Source: Phycisphaerae bacterium
Lineage (GTDB): Bacteria; Planctomycetota; Phycisphaerae; Sedimentisphaerales; Anaerobacaceae
Direction: 5' to 3'
NCBI GenBank assembly: GCA_030667885.1
Contig: DAOUVA010000073.1
Coordinates: forward strand, 1 to 11,631
Length of the DNA stretch: 11,631 nt
The translations under genes were made by a program, and so were the position numbers. The notes beneath the pieces were generated by a model. It did no database searches. It was not told the origin of the DNA and was given only the letters and a program-made list of their open reading frames with translations. This document shows, piece by piece, positions 1 to 5,695 of this stretch (position 1 is the first letter of the stretch; each line of letters starts with the position of its first letter).

Positions 1-458
1 GGGTAATCTATAGCGCCCGGGATATGGCGCATAAAAGACTGTGCGAGGCAATCGAAGCCGGCCTGGAATTACCGTTGAAACTTGATGGGGCAATTATTTA
101 TTTCGTTGGTCCCACGCCTGCCCCTGCGGGCAGGGTAATCGGCGCCGCCGGACCGACTACCTCGTCAAGAATGGATGCCTTTAGTCCGAAGCTGCTCGCC
201 AACGGCCTAAAAGCAATGCTCGGAAAAGGTTATCGAGGCCGACAGGTAAGGGACGCCCTGAAAAAAAATACGGCGGTCCATCTTTCTACTATCGGCGGGG
301 CGGGGGCATTATTGAGCAAACATATTGTAGCTGCTGAGGTAATTGCTTACGATGACCTCGGAACCGAAGCTGTAAGAAAGCTGCAGGTAGTTGATTTTCC
401 CGCTATTGTTGCATATGATTGTTACGGAAGCAGTGTCTATAAAGAAGGAGTGAGATAA
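1..458 (+). CDS. Class I fumarate hydratase / L(+)-tartrate dehydratase beta subunit, 5'-truncated
   Basis: C-terminal (beta) part of an oxygen-sensitive iron-sulfur hydro-lyase that interconverts fumarate and malate in the TCA cycle, or dehydrates tartrate. It works with an alpha subunit that holds the 4Fe-4S cluster; that gene is probably just upstream, outside the window. The reading frame is open from base 3 and reads VIYSARDMAHKRL, which matches the family pattern around the conserved ARDxAHKR, so the ATG at 24 is internal. About 152 residues are present of the roughly 185 usual. Also visible are GPTTSSRMD (typical GPTTxxRMD substrate-site signature), the GGAGALLSKHI glycine-rich stretch, the DLGTEAVRKLQV segment, and the DFPAIVAYDCYG ending, so the C-terminus is complete. 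The TAA stop directly abuts the TTG start of the next gene, implying cotranscription. Fumarase is more likely than tartrate dehydratase, but sequence alone does not decide. Confidence 0.9.
   Translation, partial: VIYSARDMAHKRLCEAIEAGLELPLKLDGAIIYFVGPTPAPAGRVIGAAGPTTSSRMDAFSPKLLANGLKAMLGKGYRGRQVRDALKKNTAVHLSTIGGAGALLSKHIVAAEVIAYDDLGTEAVRKLQVVDFPAIVAYDCYGSSVYKEGVR
447..450 (+). promoter_or_regulatory. Ribosome binding site for the TTG-started YchF-like gene
   Basis: GGAG lies 8 bases before the TTG at 459, inside the last codons of the fumarase subunit. The good spacing, the match of the resulting N-terminus (MKVALLGLL) to the YchF N-terminus and the stop-to-start abutment together fix TTG as the start and suggest translational coupling. 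Confidence 0.65.
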
Positions 459-1529
459 TTGAAGGTTGCTTTACTTGGTCTATTACAGTCCGGCAAGAGT
501 ACTATTTTGTCTGCCGTTAGCGGCAAGAAAATTCCGCCGATTGGCTCGACGGCAATTGAAGAAGCTGTTGTTCCTGTTCCGGATGAAAGGCTCGGCTGGC
601 TTACAGAATACTACAAGCCTAAGAAAACCACCTATGCCACAGTCGATTGTCTTGACCTACCGGGCTTTAACTTTACCGATGATCACGGCCGGGCTGCTGC
701 AAGACGACTGATTAACCAGATAAGGACCGTTGAATTGCTTGTTCTGATTGTCCGATCTTTTGAGAATCCCGCGGTGCCTGCTTATCGAAACAAGGTGAAT
801 CCCGCTGGAGATTTGGCGGAATTGAAGACTGAAATGCTACTTGCCGATTTGGAACTGGTAGCTACACGTATAGAAAGACTCGAAAAGCAAGTCCACAAGC
901 CGACTAAAACCCAATCTCAGGACAAGGTGGAATTAGCCCTGCAAATAAAATTGCAAGATGCGATAGAATCAGAAAAGCCCATCAGTTCCGCAATCGAGAC
1001 AGAGGCCGAGCTTAAAATGATTAAGTCCCTCGGATTTCTGACATTAAGGCCGATTGTGGTCGCGGTAAACGTAAGCGAGGACCAGTTGGATAAAAAATTC
1101 GATTTCAGCGGCGAGATCGACAGTTCAGTGCCGGTCATTGCAATGTGTGCCAAGCTGGAACACGAACTGGCACAGTTGGATGATGAAAGCAGGGCGGAGT
1201 TTATGGCTGATTTGGATATAACAGAATCAGCGGCAAGCAAGTTCGTCGAAAGCTGCTATTCGGCCATGGGGCTTATCAGCTTTTTAACTGTTGGTTCGGA
1301 TGAGGTGCGTGCCTGGCCCATAAAACAGGGAACAATTGCACATAATGCAGCCGGCAAGGTACATAGCGACATTCAACGAGGTTTTATCAGGGCTGAAACT
1401 TTTACCTTTGACGACCTCAAAGAAATTGGAAGCGAGAAAGCTCTCAAAGCCGCCGGTAAGATCCGGCTCGAAGGCAAAGATTACATCGTTCAAGACGGTG
1501 ACATTATCAATTTCAGGTTTAACGTTTAG
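459..1529 (+). CDS. Divergent YchF/Obg-family P-loop NTPase with C-terminal TGS-like domain
   Basis: 356 residues, close to the ~363 of YchF (OLA1). YchF is a ribosome-associated ATPase/GTPase of the Obg family implicated in translation and stress responses. Seen: P-loop GLLQSGKST at 7-15 (YchF usually GLPNVGKST), PDERLGWL at 41-48 and KPKK at 53-56 as in YchF, a G3 motif DLPG at 66-69, VRSFENP near 98-104, a helical, probably coiled-coil insert at about 120-175 with LLADLE, and NVSE at 204-207. NVSE is the NxxE form that in YchF replaces NKxD and relaxes guanine specificity, so ATP use is plausible. The C-terminal 85 residues (SFLTVGSDEVRAWPI through QDGDIINFRF) are an intact YchF C-terminal (DUF933/TGS-like) domain. 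Odd: the region after G3 lacks the KGASxGEGLGN-type sequence that is nearly invariant in YchF. I infer a paralogue rather than the main YchF. It is probably cotranscribed with the fumarase subunit. Confidence 0.85.
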   Translation: MKVALLGLLQSGKSTILSAVSGKKIPPIGSTAIEEAVVPVPDERLGWLTEYYKPKKTTYATVDCLDLPGFNFTDDHGRAAARRLINQIRTVELLVLIVRSFENPAVPAYRNKVNPAGDLAELKTEMLLADLELVATRIERLEKQVHKPTKTQSQDKVELALQIKLQDAIESEKPISSAIETEAELKMIKSLGFLTLRPIVVAVNVSEDQLDKKFDFSGEIDSSVPVIAMCAKLEHELAQLDDESRAEFMADLDITESAASKFVESCYSAMGLISFLTVGSDEVRAWPIKQGTIAHNAAGKVHSDIQRGFIRAETFTFDDLKEIGSEKALKAAGKIRLEGKDYIVQDGDIINFRFNV

Positions 1530-1555
1530 TTTAATAAAACTCGAAGGCCACATTT

Positions 1556-2350
1556 GTGAACCGATTCTTAAAGCTATTCGTTCCGGTATTGATAGTGATA
1601 TCAGTGGTGTTCTTTGTCCTCTTCGGTTTGCATCCCAAAAGTCTGGACACTTCAAAGACCTACACTTATCAAATCGTTAATTCCTATCCTCATGACCGGG
1701 AAGCATTCACACAAGGACTTTTTTACGAAGATGGTGTTCTATATGAAGGGACAGGGCGTAACGGATTGTCTGAACTGCGCAAAGTAGAGCTTCAAACCGG
1801 CAAAGTCCTGCAAGCATACGAACTATCAGAAGAATTTTTTGGAGAGGGTATAACCGTTTTTGGAGATAAGATTATTCAATTAACTTATCTTTCAAATGTC
1901 GGGTTTGTCTATGACAAGGAAACGTTTGAACTGTTGCGAGAATTCAATTACCCAACGGCCGGATGGGGTATCACAAATGATGGAAAACAATTAATTATGA
2001 GCGATGGTACACAGAAATTGTATTTTCTGGATACTGAAACTTTCCAGCAGGTCCGTCATATCAAAGTTTACGATCGGGGTGTTTCTGTTTGGGGGCTTAA
2101 TGAACTCGAATATGTTGAAGGGCAAATCTATGCAAATGTCTGGCCTACCGAACGTATCGCAAGGATTTCTCCGAAGACGGGTCGAGTGATTAGCTGGATA
2201 GATATGCGTGGACTCCTAACTGAGCAGGACAATGCTATGCAGGTTGATGTCTTTAACGGCATTGCATATGACAAGGAGAAAGGCCGATTATTTGTAACCG
2301 GAAAGCTTTGGCCGAAACTTTTTGAGATAAAGGTGATTCCGGCAAAATAG
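1556..2350 (+). CDS. Glutamine cyclotransferase (papaya-type glutaminyl-peptide cyclotransferase), membrane-anchored
   Basis: 264 residues of the plant/bacterial type glutaminyl cyclase family, a five-bladed beta-propeller that converts N-terminal glutamine of peptides or proteins to pyroglutamate, releasing ammonia. Residues 5-24 form one hydrophobic segment after a short basic start (MNRFLK), so it is a signal anchor or uncleaved signal peptide and the enzyme faces the periplasm. Family motifs in order: HDREAFTQGL (46-55), YEGTGRNGLSEL (63-74), GEGIT (96-100), GWGITNDGKQLIMSDGT (136-152), NELEYVEGQIYANVW (182-196), NGIAYD (234-239) and TGKLWPKLFEI (248-258). The GTG start has a GAAGG ribosome binding site at 1543-1547, 8 bases upstream; no better start gives the signal segment. 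It lies 26 bases after the YchF-like gene and probably shares its transcript. The natural substrate is unknown. Confidence 0.93.
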   Translation: MNRFLKLFVPVLIVISVVFFVLFGLHPKSLDTSKTYTYQIVNSYPHDREAFTQGLFYEDGVLYEGTGRNGLSELRKVELQTGKVLQAYELSEEFFGEGITVFGDKIIQLTYLSNVGFVYDKETFELLREFNYPTAGWGITNDGKQLIMSDGTQKLYFLDTETFQQVRHIKVYDRGVSVWGLNELEYVEGQIYANVWPTERIARISPKTGRVISWIDMRGLLTEQDNAMQVDVFNGIAYDKEKGRLFVTGKLWPKLFEIKVIPAK

Positions 2351-2373
2351 TACTGGCGGAAAATGCCTGTATC

Positions 2374-2395
2374 TGCTATAAGAATACGGTATTCT
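2374..2395 (+). promoter_or_regulatory. Possible extended -10 promoter overlapped by a palindromic operator, before the polyol dehydrogenase genes
   Basis: TGC-TATAAG at 2374-2382 resembles an extended -10 element; no convincing -35 is visible. A perfect inverted repeat AGAATAC-G-GTATTCT at 2381-2395 begins within the -10 and covers the expected start point near 2389. That is a classic position for a repressor operator. It lies in the only sizeable gap (2351-2464) between the cyclotransferase and dehydrogenase genes. No regulator gene is visible nearby. Both the promoter and the operator are inference. Confidence 0.4.
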
Positions 2396-2453
2396 GCTGT
2401 TGAAATAAGTAAAATTCACTTTGAATTACCAATCTAAAGTTTACTTTCCTTCT

Positions 2454-2457
2454 GGAG
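2454..2457 (+). promoter_or_regulatory. Ribosome binding site choosing the second ATG of the zinc dehydrogenase
   Basis: GGAG ends one base before the first in-frame ATG (2459), too close for use, but 7 bases before the second ATG (2465), which is ideal. This moves the start two codons downstream. Confidence 0.65.
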
Positions 2458-2464
2458 AATGAGT

Positions 2465-3499
2465 ATGAAATCTGTTGCGTTAACCGGTTTGAATCAAATG
2501 GAGCTTCGGGAAGTTCCAGACCCGAGTATACAAAAAGATACAGACGTTCTTTTGAAAATTGAAAAGGTCGGCATTTGTGGTTCCGATGTGCATTATTACG
2601 AGACGGGCAGAATCGGCGAGCAAATTGTCGAGTATCCTTTCGTTGTAGGCCACGAATGCTCCGCTACTGTTAAGGCCGTGGGCAGCTCGGTAACCCGTGT
2701 CAAGGTCGGCGATGAGGTTGTTGTTGAGCCTGCGGCGCCCTGTCATAATTGCGAGCAGTGTGCTCAGGGCAGGGAGAACACATGTTATAATGTGCGTTTT
2801 CTTGGTACGCCCGGGCAGGGGGGCGGTTGTTTATGTGAGTATCTTGTTATGCCGGAGGAATGCTGCTTTCCAACCAACGGCAAAATTGCCCTCGAACAGG
2901 CGGCATTATGTGAACCTTTGTCTATCGGTTTCTATGCCGTTAAAAGGGCGGATTTATCAGAAAATGCCGACGTGGCGATTCTCGGCGCAGGCCCAATAGG
3001 CTTGAGCTGTATGCTTAATGCCATTGCTGCAAAAGCACGGGCCTGCTATGTGACTGATAAAATTGACGAGCGTGTTGAAGGTGCTAAGAAAGGCGGTGCT
3101 GCCTGGGTCGGTAATCCGGACAAACAGGACATCGTTAAGGAAATTCTTCAGCAACAACCTCTTGGGGTAGATGTTGTTTTCGAATGCTGCGGTCAGCAGG
3201 AAGCAATCGACCAGGCGATTGAGATGCTCGAACCTGGAGGTAAGCTGGTAATTATTGGGAGCCCGCGCAGCGACAGAATTTCTTTGGATATCAGCAAGGT
3301 ACGCAGAAAAGAAATCGCAATCATTAATATCAGAAGACAGAATGAGTGCGTAAAGCCTGTCATCGACTTGGTAACTTCCGGGAAAATAAATGCTGATTTT
3401 ATGATAACCCACAATTTCCCACTGGAACAGACAAAGAAAGCTTTTGATTTGGTCACCGGTTATAACGATGGTGTTATTAAAGCTATGATTAGTATTTAG
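2465..3499 (+). CDS. Zinc-dependent medium-chain dehydrogenase, sorbitol/xylitol (polyol) dehydrogenase-like
   Basis: 344 residues from the ATG at 2465, the normal length for the sorbitol dehydrogenase branch of zinc alcohol dehydrogenases, cytosolic enzymes that oxidise polyols or secondary alcohols to ketoses. Catalytic zinc ligands are visible: Cys38 (GICGSDVHYYETG), His63-Glu64 (GHE) and Glu150 in CEPLS. The structural zinc site is complete, with Cys93, Cys96, Cys99 and Cys107 in PCHNCEQCAQGRENTC. The Rossmann fold has GAGPIG at 174-179, and an Asp (VTDKIDER, residue 198) at the end of the second strand favours NAD over NADP. The HYYETGRIG stretch is typical of sorbitol and xylitol dehydrogenases. 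It stands first in a pair with a SorD-like dehydrogenase 38 bases downstream, which supports a sugar-alcohol role. The exact substrate (sorbitol, xylitol, galactitol or another) cannot be told. An ATG at 2459 is the alternative start, but its ribosome binding site spacing is poor. Confidence 0.92.
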   Translation: MKSVALTGLNQMELREVPDPSIQKDTDVLLKIEKVGICGSDVHYYETGRIGEQIVEYPFVVGHECSATVKAVGSSVTRVKVGDEVVVEPAAPCHNCEQCAQGRENTCYNVRFLGTPGQGGGCLCEYLVMPEECCFPTNGKIALEQAALCEPLSIGFYAVKRADLSENADVAILGAGPIGLSCMLNAIAAKARACYVTDKIDERVEGAKKGGAAWVGNPDKQDIVKEILQQQPLGVDVVFECCGQQEAIDQAIEMLEPGGKLVIIGSPRSDRISLDISKVRRKEIAIINIRRQNECVKPVIDLVTSGKINADFMITHNFPLEQTKKAFDLVTGYNDGVIKAMISI

Positions 3500-3537
3500 G
3501 TTTATGAAAAAGACGATATTTTTGGAGATTAAACTCA

Positions 3538-4356
3538 ATGAGCTGGCTTAATTTGGAAGGAAAAGTCGCAATTGTTACCGGAGGAGCATGTGGCATCGGC
3601 AGGGCTGTTTGCAGCGGATTAGCCGAAGTTGGAGCGATGGTTGTTGTGGCTGATGTTAATGTAGAAGGCGCTCGTTTGGCGGCAGAGGAATTGAAGGATC
3701 AATTTGGCGGTAATCATATCTCAACAACAACCGATATAACCGACAAGGCAAGCGTTGATGATATGGTTAAGGCTGCTCTCGGTGCATTTGGAAAAATTGA
3801 TATATTGGTAAATAATGCGGGCATTCTTATTCCGCGTTTGCTGGTTGACCCGGCGGGTAAGGAGGAATTGACAGAGCAGATTTGGGAGAAGATGGTATCC
3901 ATAAATCAAAAAGGATATTTTCTGTGTGCCCAGGCGGCTGCACGGGTCATGATTGAATCAAGCGGGGGCGGCGTTATTATCAATATGACTTCTGAATCCG
4001 GTCTGGAAGGTTCCCAGGGTCAAAGCGTTTATGCGGCTACTAAAGGTGCGATTTATTCTCTTACACGCTCATGGGCAAAGGAACTCGGCAAACAGAATAT
4101 CCGTGTTGTCGGCATAGCACCGGGAATTGTTGAGGTGACAGCCCTTCGCTCTGAGGAGTATGAACGCGCCCTGTCCTACACGCGGGGTATAACCGTAGAG
4201 CAACTGCGCGAAAAATATGAAAAAGCATCTATACCGCTTGGAAGAAGCGGCAAGCTTAGTGAAGTTGCAAATACGGTTTGCTTTTTGGCCTCCGAACGTG
4301 CCGGTTATATTCACGGCACTGTCATTAATGTTTCCGGCGGTAAGAGCAGGGCTTGA
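3538..4356 (+). CDS. Short-chain dehydrogenase, sorbitol-6-phosphate 2-dehydrogenase (SorD)-like
   Basis: 272-residue classical SDR, a soluble NAD-dependent oxidoreductase. Cofactor motif TGGACGIG is at 14-21, Asp39 after the second strand favours NAD, and NNAG is at 92-95. The catalytic set is Asn123, Ser152, Tyr165 and Lys169 (YAATK). Beyond the generic fold, several segments resemble, from memory, the Klebsiella-type sorbitol-6-phosphate dehydrogenase SorD: the WLNL start, PRLLVD, VSINQKG, SESGLEGSQGQS, SWAKELGK, RGITVEQLREKY, SIPLGRSGKLSEVA and the VSGGKSRA end. I therefore infer oxidation of a polyol or polyol phosphate, such as sorbitol-6-phosphate to fructose-6-phosphate. Family members outside enterobacteria may use free polyols, so the substrate is open. 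The ribosome binding site GGAG at 3524-3527 is 10 bases before ATG. It follows the zinc dehydrogenase by 38 bases and is likely in one operon with it. No phosphotransferase or transporter gene is seen here. Confidence 0.9.
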   Translation: MSWLNLEGKVAIVTGGACGIGRAVCSGLAEVGAMVVVADVNVEGARLAAEELKDQFGGNHISTTTDITDKASVDDMVKAALGAFGKIDILVNNAGILIPRLLVDPAGKEELTEQIWEKMVSINQKGYFLCAQAAARVMIESSGGGVIINMTSESGLEGSQGQSVYAATKGAIYSLTRSWAKELGKQNIRVVGIAPGIVEVTALRSEEYERALSYTRGITVEQLREKYEKASIPLGRSGKLSEVANTVCFLASERAGYIHGTVINVSGGKSRA

Positions 4357-4392
4357 GCCAAAACTTATAGCATAAAACAATGGTTAGGGTAT

Positions 4393-5631
4393 ATGAAAAA
4401 AGCAAGTATTGTCAGCATCGGCAATGAGCTGCTCAATGGTCAAACAGTTGATACGAATACTACATATTTAAGCAGCGAATTACTTTCAATCGGCATACCT
4501 GTTGTCAGCTCTTATACTATCGGTGATGATGTGGATGCGATTGTACGTGCGTTCAATTTGGCTGTTGCTGATGCTGATATCGTTCTGGTTACCGGTGGGC
4601 TGGGGCCGACCGATGACGATTTAACTCGCCAGGGGTTTGCCGGCTATCTTGGTACCGAGTTGCAGTTACAGGCTGGTCTTCTGGAGAGGCTTGAGAGCTT
4701 TTTTAAGAAGCGAAATTTGCGGATGTCCGAAAAGAACAAGATTCAGGCGTACATACCAGCCGGAGCAAAACCAATTGAGAACAGTCTTGGTACTGCTCCG
4801 GGTATTATGGCCGAAGTAAAAAGCAAAATGATTTTTGCCTTCCCAGGCGTGCCGTTGGAAATGAAGAGAATGTTTGCTGAATCAGTTTTTCCGGAGCTGC
4901 AGCGATTCAGCGGCGAACAGGCTGTTGTAGTGCGAAAGCTTAGATGCTTCGGAGCAGGTGAATCCACAATTGCCGAACTGCTTGGAGATACTTGTCAGCG
5001 AGGTAGAAATCCACTGGTCAACTGCACCGTAGAATACAGTATAATTACCCTGCACATAATCGCAACCTCCAGAGATAAAGACACCGCCCGGCAAATGGCA
5101 GCAAAGGAGGAAAAAATAATCCGTAATGCGCTCGGAGAGCTGGTTTACGGCACAGCAGAGCAGAGTTTGGCAGATGTAGTAGGCGAAAAATTAGCCCGAC
5201 AGGGAAAGACTTTAGCCGTAGCCGAATCCTGCACAGGCGGCATCGTAGCGGGGCTACTGACCGAGATACCCGGGGCAAGCAAATATTTTACACATGGGTG
5301 GATTACTTACAGCAATGCCGCCAAAACCAGCGAACTGGGTGTAGCTGCCGATTTAATTGAAAAATACGGTGCTGTCAGCGAGCAAGTCGCTCAGGCTATG
5401 GCCTTTAATGCCAGAAAAAAGGCCCAAACAGACTTTGCAATTGGCATAACCGGTATAGCCGGCCCAGACGGGGGAACCGAACAAAAACCCGTGGGACTGG
5501 TATATATCAGTGTAGATTCCGATAATGGCTGTGATACCAAACGCTGCCTCTTCTCTCACGGTAGGCGATCTATACGCCTTCGAGCGGCACAAACTGCTCT
5601 GAATATGCTCAGATTGAGATTGAATATTTGA
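4393..5631 (+). CDS. cinA: CinA family protein (competence/damage-inducible; NMN deamidase)
   Basis: 412 residues, the usual full-length two-domain CinA, a cytosolic enzyme. The N-terminal MoaB/MogA-like domain (about 1-170) shows GNELLNGQTVDTN (10-22) and the VTGGLGPTDDDLTR signature (66-79); in studied homologues it is an ADP-ribose pyrophosphatase. A small linking domain follows (about 175-252, RNPLVN onwards). The C-terminal PncC-type domain (about 255-410) has AVAESCTGG (275-283) with the family's catalytic serine, ITYSNAAK, and GITGIAGPDGG (351-361). It hydrolyses nicotinamide mononucleotide to nicotinate mononucleotide in pyridine-nucleotide salvage. The ribosome binding site is weak (AGGG at 4386-4389, only 3 bases from ATG), so translation may depend on coupling to the upstream SDR gene, 36 bases away. 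Its TGA stop overlaps the -35 box of the pilB promoter. Confidence 0.96.
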   Translation: MKKASIVSIGNELLNGQTVDTNTTYLSSELLSIGIPVVSSYTIGDDVDAIVRAFNLAVADADIVLVTGGLGPTDDDLTRQGFAGYLGTELQLQAGLLERLESFFKKRNLRMSEKNKIQAYIPAGAKPIENSLGTAPGIMAEVKSKMIFAFPGVPLEMKRMFAESVFPELQRFSGEQAVVVRKLRCFGAGESTIAELLGDTCQRGRNPLVNCTVEYSIITLHIIATSRDKDTARQMAAKEEKIIRNALGELVYGTAEQSLADVVGEKLARQGKTLAVAESCTGGIVAGLLTEIPGASKYFTHGWITYSNAAKTSELGVAADLIEKYGAVSEQVAQAMAFNARKKAQTDFAIGITGIAGPDGGTEQKPVGLVYISVDSDNGCDTKRCLFSHGRRSIRLRAAQTALNMLRLRLNI

Positions 5632-5656
5632 CTAACCGGCTTGGAAATGTTATAAT
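5628..5656 (+). promoter_or_regulatory. Strong sigma-70-type promoter for pilB-pilT
   Basis: TTGACT at 5628-5633 (5 of 6 matches to TTGACA), a 17-base spacer and a perfect TATAAT at 5651-5656. A TG dinucleotide one base before the -10 adds an extended -10. The -35 box overlaps the cinA stop codon. Expected transcription start is near 5663, giving a leader of about 33 bases before pilB. It is the best promoter match I found in the window. Confidence 0.8.
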
Positions 5657-5695
5657 AGAACAGTACTGGGGTTCTGCAGGATTATTGAGGAGACC

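Noticed and set aside
24..26. ATG at 24 as the start of the fumarase subunit
   Set aside because: The frame is open to the window edge and the residues before this Met (VIYSARD) match the conserved family segment, so the gene starts upstream.
2459..2461. First ATG as the zinc dehydrogenase start
   Set aside because: GGAG ends only one base before it; the ATG at 2465 has a 7-base spacing.
2957..3538. Long open frame (193 codons) on the - strand opposite the zinc dehydrogenase
   Set aside because: It lies entirely antisense to a gene with intact family motifs and its translation shows no recognisable domain, so it is a shadow frame.
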